Counted from the stretch's first letter, positions 45,464 to 55,586 are shown. The stretch: 64,000 bases of DNA from Flagellimonas hymeniacidonis (GCF_008040165.1 NZ_VRUR01000002.1:868001-932000), one strand, 5' to 3'. Program-made: numbers and translations. The notes: a model not told the origin generated them from the sequence alone.

Positions 45464-45859
45464 TTACCTAATAAGATTCGATTTTATTTGCGCGATGAAA
45501 TCATCAATGCCCTGATCGTGATAATTAAGAGGAATGATTTCCCCGGTGGTGTTCTCTACCAAAATTATTGTCGGAAAAACGCCCTGAAAATTGAACTTCT
45601 CAGCTATTGATGCATTATATGTCTTTGTAGCTTCGTCCTGCTTTTTTCGTTGCGGAAAATCTATTCGTTCAATCTCGATATCCTGTTTCTCCAAAAAATA
45701 TTTGAAGTACGGGTCTGAGAGCACATTTCTATCAAATCTAATACAATTTACGCACCAGTCCGAACCTTCAAAAAATACCAATTTATATTTAGTACTAACA
45801 GATTCCTTTGTATTAAAGGAAAAAGAAAAAAGAATGAACAGTAAGGGAATGTATTTCAA
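45464..45859 (-). CDS. Exported thioredoxin-like protein (DsbD-gamma-like)
   Basis: A 131-residue protein with a Sec-type signal (MKYIPLLFILFSFSF) and a thioredoxin domain with active site GSDWCVNCIRFDR, resembling the C-terminal domain of DsbD; cis-Pro is in FQGVFPTIILV. It should act in the periplasm, giving electrons to a cysteine protein. It starts the cluster thioredoxin - apbE - DUF4266 - DUF3570 and the DUF4266 tail with its two cysteines is the obvious candidate substrate. sdaA lies 59 nt upstream and could share the transcript. Confidence 0.88.
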   Translation of the reverse strand: MKYIPLLFILFSFSFNTKESVSTKYKLVFFEGSDWCVNCIRFDRNVLSDPYFKYFLEKQDIEIERIDFPQRKKQDEATKTYNASIAEKFNFQGVFPTIILVENTTGEIIPLNYHDQGIDDFIAQIKSNLIR

Positions 45860-45917
45860 GAGTGTTGAGGTTTTTAACCGTTAGACTCCTGTAATTTCTG
45901 AAAATTTACTGTATAAA

Positions 45918-47342
45918 TCAACAATCACTTAAAAACACTCCTACAGCAAGTCCTCCCTCAGAAGTTTCTTTGTATTTCGTATTCATGTCTTTAGCGGTTT
46001 CCCACATAGTGTTGATTACCTTATCCAAAGGTACTTTAGCTTCTTCTGGATTGGTGTCCAGGGCCAATTCTGCAGCATTAATTGCTTTAATGGCTCCCAT
46101 TGAGTTACGTTCGATGCATGGTATCTGTACCAAGCCGCCAATAGGATCACAGGTAAGCCCTAAATGATGTTCCATGGCAATTTCAGCTGCTACAAGAACT
46201 TGTTCAGGAGAACCACCTAATAACTCTGTTAAGGCGCCAGCTGCCATAGCAGATGAAACTCCTATCTCTGCTTGGCATCCACCCATAGCGGCGGATATGG
46301 TTGCTCCCTTTTTGAAGATACTTCCTATTTCACCTGCCACCAACAAGAATTTTTTGATATGGTCAAAACCTGCCTGATGGTTCTCAATTACCATATAATA
46401 CATTAACACCGCTGGGATAACTCCTGCACTGCCATTTGTAGGGGCAGTTACCACTCTACCCAATGATGCATTTACTTCATTGACCGCCAAGGCAAAACAA
46501 CTTACCCATTTTAAAATGGACCGGAATTTAACTTCGGTCTTTCGAATGGTCTGGAGCCATTCCTCCGGATTGGAATAGGGGAGGTCTCCTTTTAGTTTTT
46601 GATGCATTTCAAAAGCACGTCGTCTTACATTTAGTCCACCTGGAAGGGTACCTTCGGTATGACAACCCAAATACATGCATTCCAACATGGTTTCCCAGAC
46701 GCGCTGCATTTCTGTATCGATTTCTGTTGATGTTCTGAGCGATAACTCATTTTCATGGACAATATCAGAAATGGTTTTTTGCTGTTTTTCACAATAAGCA
46801 AGTAGTTCAACGCCTGTTTTTATGGGATATGGGAAAGTCTTAAATGTTTCCTTGTTTTCCTTGGAGTGCACCAACTCTTCCTTTACAACAAATCCGCCAC
46901 CAATGGAATAATAAGTTTCTGCTTTGGATGTTCCATTTGCCAAACGTGCTTCAAACCGGATTCCATTGGAATGAAAGGGAAGAAATTCTTTTTTGAAGAT
47001 GATGTTTTCCGTAAAATTGAATGAAATTTGTCGCGTTCCAGCAAAATTGAGTTTCGAGGTAGCCTTAAGATGCTCAATGGCAGGATCTATACTTTCGGTA
47101 GGAACGGTTTCGGGGTTTTTGCCCAACAACCCCATCACTACTGCAATATCTGTGGCATGCCCTTTTCCTGTAAGGGATAATGAGCCATACAAATAAACTT
47201 TTATGCCAATAACTTCTTCAAAAAGATTTTGCTCTTGTAGCTCTTTAATCCATCGTTCTGCTGCCCGCCATGGACCAAGGGTATGGGAACTGGAAGGTCC
47301 GACACCAATTTTGAGCATATCAAAAACACTAATACATTCCAT
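45918..47342 (-). CDS. sdaA: L-serine ammonia-lyase, single-chain iron-sulfur type
   Basis: A 474-residue enzyme that deaminates serine to pyruvate, a fused beta-alpha single-chain form. Signatures: [24 protein letters not shown], the 4Fe-4S cysteines in the alpha part ([12 protein letters not shown] and later [38 protein letters not shown]). Catalysis depends on the oxygen-labile cluster. It may be the head of the transcript leading into the thioredoxin/ApbE cluster. Confidence 0.97.
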   Translation of the reverse strand: MECISVFDMLKIGVGPSSSHTLGPWRAAERWIKELQEQNLFEEVIGIKVYLYGSLSLTGKGHATDIAVVMGLLGKNPETVPTESIDPAIEHLKATSKLNFAGTRQISFNFTENIIFKKEFLPFHSNGIRFEARLANGTSKAETYYSIGGGFVVKEELVHSKENKETFKTFPYPIKTGVELLAYCEKQQKTISDIVHENELSLRTSTEIDTEMQRVWETMLECMYLGCHTEGTLPGGLNVRRRAFEMHQKLKGDLPYSNPEEWLQTIRKTEVKFRSILKWVSCFALAVNEVNASLGRVVTAPTNGSAGVIPAVLMYYMVIENHQAGFDHIKKFLLVAGEIGSIFKKGATISAAMGGCQAEIGVSSAMAAGALTELLGGSPEQVLVAAEIAMEHHLGLTCDPIGGLVQIPCIERNSMGAIKAINAAELALDTNPEEAKVPLDKVINTMWETAKDMNTKYKETSEGGLAVGVFLSDC

Positions 47343-47360
47343 TGATCATATTTGGTGTTT

Positions 47361-47379
47361 CAAATATAAGACGCTCCAA
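47361..47379 (-). promoter_or_regulatory. Possible promoter element of sdaA
   Basis: TATATTTG on the minus strand (complement of 47361-47368) lies 19 nt upstream of the sdaA start and matches the -7 consensus; a clear TTG at the right distance is lacking. Confidence 0.4.
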
Positions 47380-47482
47380 AGTATAAAATTGAAATTATCG
47401 ATAATGATATTTAAAGGATCAAGGAATAAGTGAACCTTGACTTGGTTCTCATATTTAGTGTGATTTGTTCCCCCTACATGGG

Positions 47483-47524
47483 TGACAGCTTGTCATATTC
47501 TTTGACATGGCATAATCATTGACA
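47483..47524. promoter_or_regulatory. Cluster of TGACA/TGTCA motifs upstream of dnaK
   Basis: Within 42 bp occur TGACA (47483-47487), TGTCA (47491-47495), TTGACA (47502-47507) and TTGACA (47519-47524), in both orientations. The first two and the second and third form inverted repeats. It ends 52 nt upstream of the dnaK start. No CIRCE box is present, so this cluster is the candidate heat-shock control site. Confidence 0.4.
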
Positions 47525-47575
47525 TTTCTAGAGCGAGACAAAATTGAATTTTCAACAGATATAACTTTAGATACA

Positions 47576-49495
47576 ATGAGCAAAATTATAGGTATAGACT
47601 TAGGTACGACCAACTCCTGCGTCTCTGTGATGGAAGGTAACGAGCCCGTGGTAATTCCAAATGCCGAAGGTAAAAGAACAACACCTTCTGTAATTGCATT
47701 TGTGGAAGGCGGAGAGATAAAAGTGGGAGATCCTGCAAAAAGGCAAGCGGTCACCAATCCGAATAAAACGATTTATTCTATTAAGCGATTCATGGGGAAT
47801 AAATTCTCAGAATCTAAAAAAGAAGCAGATCGTGTTCCTTATAAGGTAGTAAAAGGAGATAACAACACTCCAAGAGTAGATATTGATGGTCGTTTATACA
47901 CACCTCAAGAACTTTCAGCTATGATTCTTCAGAAAATGAAGAAAACTGCTGAGGATTACCTAGGACAAGATGTAACAAGAGCAGTAATCACTGTTCCAGC
48001 ATATTTTAACGATTCACAAAGACAGGCTACAAAAGAAGCTGGTGAAATAGCCGGTTTAACGGTAGAACGTATTATTAATGAACCTACGGCTGCATCTTTA
48101 GCGTATGGGATGGATAAGAAAGATACGGACCAAAAAATCGTTGTTTTCGATTTTGGAGGTGGTACGCATGACGTTTCCATTCTTGAATTGGGAGATGGTG
48201 TTTTTGAAGTATTGGCAACAGATGGGGATACACACTTAGGTGGAGATGATGTAGATCAGAAAATTATTGATTGGTTGGCTGAGGAGTTCAAAAAGGATGA
48301 ACAGCTAGATCTTAGAGAAGATGCAATGGCTTTGCAACGTTTGCGTGAAGCTGCTGAAAAAGCAAAGATTGAATTGTCGTCTTCTGCACAAACTGAAATT
48401 AATTTACCATATGTTACTGCAACAGCATCTGGTCCTAAGCACTTGGTAAGAACATTGTCAAGAGCCAAATTTGAGCAGTTGATAGATGATTTGGTAAAAA
48501 GAACAATAGAACCTTGTGAGACAGCATTAAAAAGTGCCGGGCTTTCAAAAAGTGATATCGACGAGATTATCTTAGTAGGTGGTTCAACCCGTATTCCTGC
48601 AGTACAAGAAGCTGTAGAGAAATTCTTTGGAAAGAAACCTTCAAAAGGAGTAAATCCAGATGAGGTAGTAGCCGTCGGTGCTGCTATTCAAGGTGGTGTA
48701 TTGACAGGAGATGTAAAGGATGTATTGCTGTTGGATGTTACCCCACTTTCTTTAGGAATTGAAACCATGGGTAGTGTTTTCACCAAATTGATTGAGGCGA
48801 ACACTACAATCCCAACAAAGAAATCGCAAGTATTCTCTACTGCAGCTGATAATCAACCTTCGGTTGAGATTCATGTATTGCAAGGAGAGCGTCCAATGGC
48901 GGCAGATAACAAAACCATTGGTAGATTCCATTTAGATGGTATTCCACCTGCGCCAAGAGGTACACCTCAGATTGAGGTTACTTTTGATATTGATGCCAAC
49001 GGTATCATTAAAGTATCTGCTACCGATAAGGCTACGAACAAAACCCAGGATATCCGAATTGAGGCTTCTTCTGGATTGACAGAGGAGGAAATCCAAAAAA
49101 TGAAGGCAGAAGCGGAAGCTAATGCGGAATCAGATAAGAAAGCTAAGGAGACTGCGGATAAGTTAAATGAAGCAGATGGCATGATCTTTCAAACAGAAAA
49201 GCAATTGAAGGAGTTCGGTGATAAATTGTCAGATGACAAGAAAAAACCGATTGAAGAAGCTTTGGAAGAATTGAAGAAAGCTTATGAAACCAAAGATTTG
49301 GTAGTGATTGAACCAGCTTTGGAGAAAATCAATGAGGCTTGGAAAGTGGCATCGGAAGAAATGTACAAGGCTCAGGCTGAGGCACAAGGTGCAGCAGGAG
49401 GAGAACCTACTGCTGATGCAGGTGCAAATGGAGCTGAGAATGGAGCTGCTGAAGGTGACAACGTTGAAGATGTTGATTTTGAAGAAGTGAAGTAA
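47576..49495 (+). CDS. dnaK: Chaperone DnaK (Hsp70)
   Basis: A 639-residue Hsp70. The ATG at 47576 gives [14 protein letters not shown]; the ATPase domain has [37 protein letters not shown] and [17 protein letters not shown], with [12 protein letters not shown]. Substrate-binding domain from about 390 ([15 protein letters not shown]) and a C-terminal lid ending in Gly/Ala/Glu-rich sequence and DVDFEEVK. It refolds and holds proteins with DnaJ and GrpE and works with ClpB. It is monocistronic; grpE and dnaJ are not adjacent. A bidirectional terminator follows. Confidence 0.99.
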   Translation: MSKIIGIDLGTTNSCVSVMEGNEPVVIPNAEGKRTTPSVIAFVEGGEIKVGDPAKRQAVTNPNKTIYSIKRFMGNKFSESKKEADRVPYKVVKGDNNTPRVDIDGRLYTPQELSAMILQKMKKTAEDYLGQDVTRAVITVPAYFNDSQRQATKEAGEIAGLTVERIINEPTAASLAYGMDKKDTDQKIVVFDFGGGTHDVSILELGDGVFEVLATDGDTHLGGDDVDQKIIDWLAEEFKKDEQLDLREDAMALQRLREAAEKAKIELSSSAQTEINLPYVTATASGPKHLVRTLSRAKFEQLIDDLVKRTIEPCETALKSAGLSKSDIDEIILVGGSTRIPAVQEAVEKFFGKKPSKGVNPDEVVAVGAAIQGGVLTGDVKDVLLLDVTPLSLGIETMGSVFTKLIEANTTIPTKKSQVFSTAADNQPSVEIHVLQGERPMAADNKTIGRFHLDGIPPAPRGTPQIEVTFDIDANGIIKVSATDKATNKTQDIRIEASSGLTEEEIQKMKAEAEANAESDKKAKETADKLNEADGMIFQTEKQLKEFGDKLSDDKKKPIEEALEELKKAYETKDLVVIEPALEKINEAWKVASEEMYKAQAEAQGAAGGEPTADAGANGAENGAAEGDNVEDVDFEEVK

Positions 49496-49513
49496 ATTTT
49501 CAAATACATAAAT

Positions 49514-49542
49514 AAAAAAGCCCGCAATTTGCGGGCTTTTTT
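49514..49542. terminator. Bidirectional terminator between dnaK and the response regulator gene
   Basis: GCCCGCA (49520-49526) and TGCGGGC (49530-49536) form a 7-bp GC-rich stem with a 3-nt loop, preceded by six As and followed by six Ts, so it works on both strands for the two convergent genes. Confidence 0.92.
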
Positions 49543-49558
49543 ATTTAATATGGCATTA

Positions 49559-50248
49559 TTATGCCGCATTTAATTGATGTATTTCCATCTCTTGAAGCTT
49601 CTTTAACGCCTCGGCTTTTGAGTTCACATTAAGTTTCACATAAATGTTCTGAATGTGAAAATTCACCGCGCTTGGGGTAACACAGAGTCTATCGGCAATC
49701 ATCTTATACGTATATCCCTGAGTGAGGAGTTCAATGATTTGATTTTCCTTTTTTGAAAACCTTTCAAAGGTTTTTGTTTGGAAAGAGTGGATGATTTTCC
49801 TTGCAACATCGTGCTCCAGAGCTACTCCATGCTGATGCAGTTCCTCCAGTGCATTGAAGAATCGATTTTTGGTCAGGGGCTTGGTCAAAAAACCATCTGC
49901 TCCCTTTTTAAAAGCCTCCCTTATAATGTTGAAATCACATTTCTCACTTGTCATTAAGATTTTAGGAGGGGTGTTTTGTTTATTAAAGTACTGAATTCCG
50001 TCAATTCCAGAGATTCCAGTTAAATTAACTTCGGACACAATAATATCTGATTCAATTTTTCCTGAAAGAGACATGAATTTATTTACCGATGTATGTATTT
50101 CTGTTAATTCGTACAATAGCTGGTCGCTAAAATAGAATCGATAAAGGGGGTGTAAGTTTTCATCATTATCAATAATCACGATTTTTAATGGGTCAGTTTT
50201 CATAGGTACTAGATTTGAGTTATCTGATTTTGTCATTTGCATCTTCAT
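49559..50248 (-). CDS. LuxR-type response regulator with Glu in place of the phospho-Asp
   Basis: A 229-residue regulator (several in-frame ATGs; the first is used). The receiver has the acidic IIDND segment and the conserved lysine in FLTKPL, but the phosphorylation site reads SDIIVSEVNL: a Glu (E73) stands at the position of the acceptor Asp, which in other proteins mimics phosphorylation. The C-terminal HTH is a good LuxR/GerE domain (FSKKENQIIELLTQGYTYKMIADRL and VTPSAVNFHIQNIYVKLNV in two parts). No kinase is adjacent; dnaK is its convergent neighbour. Confidence 0.9.
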   Translation of the reverse strand: MKMQMTKSDNSNLVPMKTDPLKIVIIDNDENLHPLYRFYFSDQLLYELTEIHTSVNKFMSLSGKIESDIIVSEVNLTGISGIDGIQYFNKQNTPPKILMTSEKCDFNIIREAFKKGADGFLTKPLTKNRFFNALEELHQHGVALEHDVARKIIHSFQTKTFERFSKKENQIIELLTQGYTYKMIADRLCVTPSAVNFHIQNIYVKLNVNSKAEALKKLQEMEIHQLNAA

Positions 50249-50867
50249 TTTACCCTATTATTAGGGCAAAATGCATCCTGTCGGCCACATCGAGATAGGG
50301 GTGTTCAAAAGGAAAGCTTATGATCATCAAAGTATTAATTTATAATACAATGATAAGCTTCACCATGGTCCTAACCAGACATGCTGATAACAATCCTATA
50401 AAGGATTAAATCAATAGAAGTTTAGAAAAGGTTTTGGAGTGCTAGAAAAGAACCCTTGTTTGATTAGGGGGACTTGATCCTGCACTGTGAATTGTAGCTT
50501 TTTTCATTAGTATAAGATTTGGGATTTGTGTTATTTCAAGAATTAAATTAGGTTTTTTTTTCTTTCAGAAGAGCGTTTTGTAGTTTTTTTCGTTCAAATG
50601 CACTTTGCTGTTTTTTGTAAAAACAAACACGACAGACGATGAGGCATGTGCTATAAAGCGCTTAAAACTAAACGTTTGTAGTATATGCAACGAAATAGGA
50701 TGCCCTTTTGGAGCATCCTATTCTTGATAAAATCGGTCCGGGTGAAATAACACAACCCGTTTCTATGATAAAGTGCAGTTCCCCCTGTTTAATCTATCAT
50801 AGTTCTATAATATTCAGTATTTGACAAAATCAGATAAGTCTCAGGTAGTGGACCAATTTTTCACATT
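50249..50867. other. 619-nt gene-free region
   Basis: No ORF of note on either strand. It contains a strong hairpin at 50694-50722 (AATAGGATGC and GCATCCTATT arms with CC/GG around TTTT) and an 8-bp inverted repeat CTATGATA/TATCATAG (50763-50802). No T-tract follows the first hairpin, so it is not a plain terminator. It may hold a small RNA or just long 5' and 3' untranslated regions of the flanking minus-strand genes. Confidence 0.5.
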
Positions 50868-51725
50868 TTAATCTTCAAAGGAGGTGCTTGTGTACTTGCT
50901 AGAAGTTCCAGTGTTCAATGCTGTTTTAAGATTCTCATCGCTATAAGCTACCATTGTACCATCCATAGATTGTCTTCTATAAGCGATTGTTACTTGCTCA
51001 ATAGTATGGTTTTGACCTCTGTTGGACACCACATAACTCTCTCCTTTTTCAACGTCAAGTTGTATGGCATAATCATCTCTACTACTGTTAATATGACTTC
51101 CCAAGTTTACAGAAGGGGTGAGCTTGTTATAGGTAACTTGAGTGGCGTAGAGGTCTAGACCTCCGAATCCATCCCGTCCTTCGGAAGCAAAGAACAAAAG
51201 TGTGCTGTTGTATATATTTGGATATAATTCATCTTCTTTGGTGTTGACCTTGGGGCCAAGATTTTTGGATACACCTAAACTTCCATCCGCATTGATATCA
51301 GCAACATAGATGTCATATTTTCCATAGCTCCCTCTCATATTCGAAGCAAAGAAAAGGCGTGTACCATCTTCTGAAACTGTAGGGTGCTTAGCAGAAGCAT
51401 ATTTTGGGCATACCTTTAATTTGGTAATATTGCTCCACTTGCCATTGATGTTTTCGGCACGATAAACCTCGTGTATAAGTTCCTTTTTTGAAAACAATCC
51501 ATACAATGGCTTTTGCTCATTGGATTTGCTAAAATATGCCGTTTTACCATCTTGTGTTACCGACATTGAGGGAATGTAACCTTCAAGTGTGGATAAATGC
51601 CCATTTTGATTGGTATTTTCGATGGTTTCTTTACTGTTTTCAAATTTTATTGGATTTTGAGCTGTAGTCAGTGTTACACAAAATAAGCCAATAATTAAAG
51701 TTAAGCTGTTTAAAGAACGTGTCAT
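50868..51725 (-). CDS. Exported PD40/WD40-like beta-propeller protein
   Basis: A 285-residue protein with a Sec signal (cleavage after TTAQ) and repeats of the PD40 type: SVTQDGKTAYFSKS, TVSEDGTRLFFASNMRGSYGKYDIYVA, and NIYNSTLLFFASEGRDGFGGLDLYAT. In Bacteroidota such domains occur in OmpA/PorE-type gliding and type IX secretion proteins, but here there is no OmpA domain and the propeller is incomplete (three or four clear blades). Function unknown; probably a periplasmic binding or scaffold protein. Confidence 0.78.
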   Translation of the reverse strand: MTRSLNSLTLIIGLFCVTLTTAQNPIKFENSKETIENTNQNGHLSTLEGYIPSMSVTQDGKTAYFSKSNEQKPLYGLFSKKELIHEVYRAENINGKWSNITKLKVCPKYASAKHPTVSEDGTRLFFASNMRGSYGKYDIYVADINADGSLGVSKNLGPKVNTKEDELYPNIYNSTLLFFASEGRDGFGGLDLYATQVTYNKLTPSVNLGSHINSSRDDYAIQLDVEKGESYVVSNRGQNHTIEQVTIAYRRQSMDGTMVAYSDENLKTALNTGTSSKYTSTSFED

Positions 51726-51949
51726 GATGTATAGATTTGGGGGTTAATACATGACAAAGTTGAGCAAAGTTTTTTGAGAATTACTTATCAATTTTTCATA
51801 GGTTTTAAATTTTAACGAATAAAAACCGCATTTCATCGAATATATTTTATTCTTTTAACACTTGAAAACAAGCAATATGCAGATTAACGTGTTTTTGTGC
51901 ATTTTAGCTGATTATTAAAGACTCGTGTTTTTCAGGTCTCTGAAAATAC

Positions 51950-52672
51950 CTAATCGTAGGTTTTGGATGAATTCAATACTAATCGATTAATTTCTCTTAA
52001 TTCCTGTGCGGTAAGATTTCTCCATTTGCCCACTGGGACATCCAATAACACATTCATAATGCGAACACGCTTTAATTTTTTCACTCTGTAATCCAAATGT
52101 TCACACATTCTACGAATCTGCCTATTTAAGCCTTGGGTTAGAATTATTTTGAACTGATGGGAGCTTAATTGTTCTACTTCACATTTTCTGGTTATTGTAT
52201 CCAGAATAGGTACCCCGTTTCTCATTTTTCTGAGAAAATCATTGGTAATGGGTTTATTAACAGTTACAATATATTCTTTCTCATGATTGTTTCTAGCGCG
52301 TAGTATTTTATTGACGATGTCTCCGTCATTGGTCATAAAAATGAGCCCCTCACTTGGCTTGTCCAGTCGTCCAATAGGAAAAATGCGTTTGGGATAGTTT
52401 ATGAAATCGATAATATTGTCCTTTTCCACCCTTGTGTCTGTTGTGCATACAATACCGACGGGCTTGTTAAAAGCCAAATAGATAGGTTTGTCCTTTGGCT
52501 CGGAGATTAATTCGCCATCCACTCGAACCTCATCCTTTGGAGTAACTTTTGTTCCCATCTCCGGGATTTTTCCATTGATGGTAACCCTACCTTGATCTAT
52601 CAGTTTGTCCGCAGCTCTTCTAGAGCAGTAGCCAACTTCACTCAAGTATTTGTTAATCCTGGTTTCCTTCAT
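51950..52672 (-). CDS. rluF: RluF-type 23S rRNA pseudouridine synthase
   Basis: A 240-residue enzyme with an N-terminal S4 RNA-binding domain ([21 protein letters not shown]) and the RsuA/RluF-type catalytic domain with [18 protein letters not shown] (catalytic Asp in GRLD). It makes pseudouridine in 23S rRNA near position 2604 in E. coli numbering or in a related base. Length and S4 domain fit RluF/RluB, not RluA. Confidence 0.88.
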   Translation of the reverse strand: MKETRINKYLSEVGYCSRRAADKLIDQGRVTINGKIPEMGTKVTPKDEVRVDGELISEPKDKPIYLAFNKPVGIVCTTDTRVEKDNIIDFINYPKRIFPIGRLDKPSEGLIFMTNDGDIVNKILRARNNHEKEYIVTVNKPITNDFLRKMRNGVPILDTITRKCEVEQLSSHQFKIILTQGLNRQIRRMCEHLDYRVKKLKRVRIMNVLLDVPVGKWRNLTAQELREINRLVLNSSKTYD

Positions 52673-52918
52673 AGTGGAAAAAATGGATGTTACTTTGGTA
52701 ATTGATTTTCAATAAGTTCCAAAAATATGATTTTTGATGCGTAATCTTCCATTTTCGTGGATAGATCATATAGCACTCATTAAGCTGTTTATATTAGCTA
52801 GTTGCTCTATGATTCCTATTGTATGGATTCCAAGGTTTGGAATAGGGGACGAAATTACCCTTAAGATTTTTCCCTAAGATGTAAAGAGGTTGAGAAGCTA
52901 GTTAGAAATGCCTTCTCC

Positions 52919-54025
52919 TTATTGTCTTTTTCGGGCTTCGAAATTTTTCATGAACTTTTCAGCATTGGTGCTTGATGCGCCTCGCCCATACAATTTCAAC
53001 TCTACAAGATGGTCTTCGGCCTTATCAAAATTGTTGAGTATGGAATAGGCCAAAATACAGTTCCAATGAATTCCTACAGCAACCTTTGTGTTTATTCGAG
53101 CTTTTTTGTCTTTTAAATTCTTTTCAAGTAAGGCGTCCTCCCAAATTTTTATTGCTTCTTTGATTTTGTCCAAATTAGCTTGGTTTTTCCCATCACCGAA
53201 ATTGATTAGTGCACGACGGATAATTTCTATTGCCTGGTCTAGCTTTGGATAGCTGGTTTTTTTGCCTTTTGCTGAATTGAATCTTGCTTGCTCCGATTTT
53301 TCCTGATAACCAAAAGTATCATTTAAAAAGTTGGCAGCATTTGACAAAGCAGATGTATAAGAATTTTTTTGTAATTCTTGTAAAAAGACCAGTTCGTTAT
53401 TTTTCCAATACTCCTTTAATTCAGCATTGGAGTCTCTTTTAGGGGTCTCCTTATTATGTGTTGCATTGTCAACTACCTCATTCAAGTATACATTTCCATC
53501 TTTGTCATAAACGTTGACCGATACAGGGTTTTTGTACATTATTTCATAAAAGAAAACAGCATTTTCCTTGTTCTTTTCAAACTTTCCTTCATACTCGAAT
53601 CCGTTAAGCAATATTTCGGCAGTGAAATCAGAATTATCCATGGCTTTTTGAAATCCTTCAATTCGTATGTACTCGTTAGCCATTACCTCTTCATCCAGGA
53701 CTTCACCAGTATATATGCGTTCAGGAAGTATAGGGTTTCTTGGTTTACCAGCAATCAGCTTTTCCGCTGCTGAATAATTTTCGTAGCGCTCTATCTCGGC
53801 TAGATATTCATCATGAATTCTTTCCAATTTCTCTACAAAGGCTTTTTCTTGCTCTAAAATTGAAGGCAAATTTTTCTGTACAACTTTTGGAGTGTAAGTC
53901 CAGGCTAAATTTAATTCAATGGTGGGGTATTGTACATAATTGAATTCTATTTTTTCAGTGCTCACTCTTTGTGCTTGTGTAAACATGCCGCTTACGAACA
54001 CTACTATCAAAAGGAAATTTTTCAT
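52919..54025 (-). CDS. Exported protein of unknown function with a TPR-like C-terminus
   Basis: A 368-residue protein with signal MKNFLLIVVFVSGMFTQAQ (ATG 54025; a 16-residue extension upstream is not needed). The N-terminal part has a beta-rich region starting VSTEKIEFNYVQYPTIEL and a charged helical stretch; the C-terminal 120 residues are helical (DQAIEIIRRALINFG, DKAEDHLVELKLYGRGASSTN) and TPR-like. I recognise no family. It stands alone between a 246-nt and a 274-nt gap. Confidence 0.7.
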   Translation of the reverse strand: MKNFLLIVVFVSGMFTQAQRVSTEKIEFNYVQYPTIELNLAWTYTPKVVQKNLPSILEQEKAFVEKLERIHDEYLAEIERYENYSAAEKLIAGKPRNPILPERIYTGEVLDEEVMANEYIRIEGFQKAMDNSDFTAEILLNGFEYEGKFEKNKENAVFFYEIMYKNPVSVNVYDKDGNVYLNEVVDNATHNKETPKRDSNAELKEYWKNNELVFLQELQKNSYTSALSNAANFLNDTFGYQEKSEQARFNSAKGKKTSYPKLDQAIEIIRRALINFGDGKNQANLDKIKEAIKIWEDALLEKNLKDKKARINTKVAVGIHWNCILAYSILNNFDKAEDHLVELKLYGRGASSTNAEKFMKNFEARKRQ

Positions 54026-54299
54026 GATTTTTGAAAAAAAATTATCAAAGGAGGTTTTAAGAAGAACTTTCATAGCCTGAAGTTAAACTGCCTTTTGTTC
54101 TTAACGAGACAACAATTGATAGCACAGATGTTTGGGTTTATAAAAAGGCACTCTGAGTTGGTGTAATTTTCCGAAAACAATTCACGTATATAGCAAGAGC
54201 TAAAAACAGGGTCATGGATTCTTTTTTTTAAATTGGGTTAAAAGGATTTTAAGTTTCAATAAGAATGTCATAACTTTTGTTGTTACTAAAAAATCCAGC

Positions 54300-55283
54300 A
54301 TGTCAAAATTAAATGTAGCTGTACTTGGACCTATCCCAAGAGATCATATTACCACACACCATGGGGAAGAGATAGAAAAATATGGTTGCGCTACACACAC
54401 TGCCATTGGGTTGGCCAAATTATTGGGCTCGGATGGCAAGGTCCATTTGGTGTCCCATGTCCGAAAAAAAGATGAAGGGCCTGTTAAGGAGTTACTTTCT
54501 TTCTATGACAACTTGGATACCACACATATTACTTCAGATGCTGATCAAGGAGATGTAATCAGTTTAAAATTTATAGACCAAAATAATAGACTTGAAAAGC
54601 AAACGGGATTTATGAACCCAATTGTACCAGAGGATTTAGAAGGCTTAATGCATTGTGAGGTTTTCGTTTGCGTTCCCATAACCGACTATGAAGTGCCTTT
54701 GGAGACCTTAAAATACATCAAAGCAAATAGTAATGGCTTAATTATTTTTGATGCGCATGGTCCTACGAATACCATTACCATATCTGGAGATCGAAAAATA
54801 CGCTTCTGGATAGATCGCGATCAGTGGTTACCTTATATTGATGTGCTTAAAATGAATTTGGAAGAATCTAAATGTTGTTGGTTTGAAAAAGAATATCAGT
54901 TAGAAGATTTAACTCATTTTGATGAACAGGATCAATCACATTTGTCAGATTTTGCAAAACATTCGCTAGACAGAGGAATCAAATCCTTAATTGTAACGCT
55001 GGATGCTAGTGGGGGAGCGGTCTTTTTTAAAGAGGGGGATACCATACGGAGTGAAAAGGTTAAATCTGTTAAAGTGGAGCATGTTATCGACACCACGGGG
55101 TGTGGAGATTCTTTTGCAGGTGGATTGGGTTATGGTTTACTAAAAGATCCTACGAACTACTTAAGAGCAGCCAAATATGCCAATGCCCTAGGTGCTTTAA
55201 GAACACAAGGCAGAACGTTTGAAGTTTTTAAATCCAAAGAAGAAACGGATCAGATTATTCTTGACAATTATGGTAGCCTTTAA
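54300..55283 (+). CDS. PfkB-family carbohydrate kinase
   Basis: A 327-residue ribokinase-fold kinase. The catalytic motif is DTTGCGDSFAGGLGYG near residue 258, with Cys in place of the usual Ala in the DTxGAGD motif; the base Asp is intact. The sugar-binding N-terminus reads VAVLGPIPRDHITTHHG. Substrate (ribose, nucleoside or sugar phosphate) is not deducible. A single-gene unit with a promoter-like TAACTTTTG 20 nt upstream. Confidence 0.88.
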   Translation: MSKLNVAVLGPIPRDHITTHHGEEIEKYGCATHTAIGLAKLLGSDGKVHLVSHVRKKDEGPVKELLSFYDNLDTTHITSDADQGDVISLKFIDQNNRLEKQTGFMNPIVPEDLEGLMHCEVFVCVPITDYEVPLETLKYIKANSNGLIIFDAHGPTNTITISGDRKIRFWIDRDQWLPYIDVLKMNLEESKCCWFEKEYQLEDLTHFDEQDQSHLSDFAKHSLDRGIKSLIVTLDASGGAVFFKEGDTIRSEKVKSVKVEHVIDTTGCGDSFAGGLGYGLLKDPTNYLRAAKYANALGALRTQGRTFEVFKSKEETDQIILDNYGSL

Positions 55284-55586
55284 ACTGTTTAAATGTAATG
55301 TTGTTTGTTGTGCTAAATCAACAGTTATTTCTCGGCACTTTATTACTCCTTCGGGTTCATATGCATCCTTCCAGAGGTTTACTGGGCCATATGCCATGAC
55401 CTCACCTAAAAAGCGGCAAAATTCATTTTTATCAACCTCTGCGATGAACGCTGAAAATTTATAGGAAAACGTGTGGCAGAATATACACCAGTTGGGTTGT
55501 ACTTTTTAGTCTATTTCCAGTAATTATTGGCCTGTGTTATTACTACAAATTCCATAGCTAACTTTCATTGTAGATGCGAAATCATT
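55284..55586. other. 303-nt region with possible gene remnant
   Basis: Between the convergent pfkB and DUF983 genes. On the minus strand a frame from about 55500 to 55300 reads like protein (residues such as AEVDKNEFCRFLGEVMAYG then YEPEGVIKCREIT) but has no upstream start before GEVMAYG and runs into pfkB antisense; it may be a decayed gene or chance. No RNA or repeat was seen. Confidence 0.35.

Noticed and set aside
47502-47524. TTGACA copies upstream of dnaK as sigma-70 -35 boxes
   Set aside because: Bacteroidota use TTG/TAnnTTTG promoters; no correctly spaced TATAAT follows, so they were treated as regulatory repeats instead.
54300-55283. PfkB kinase as catalytically dead because of Cys in the DTTGCGD motif
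   Set aside because: The catalytic Asp and Gly residues are present; Ala to Cys at this place need not abolish activity.
55197-55397. Minus-strand frame of 66 residues at the end of pfkB
   Set aside because: Overlaps pfkB antisense and lacks a plausible full gene; kept only as a weak remnant note.
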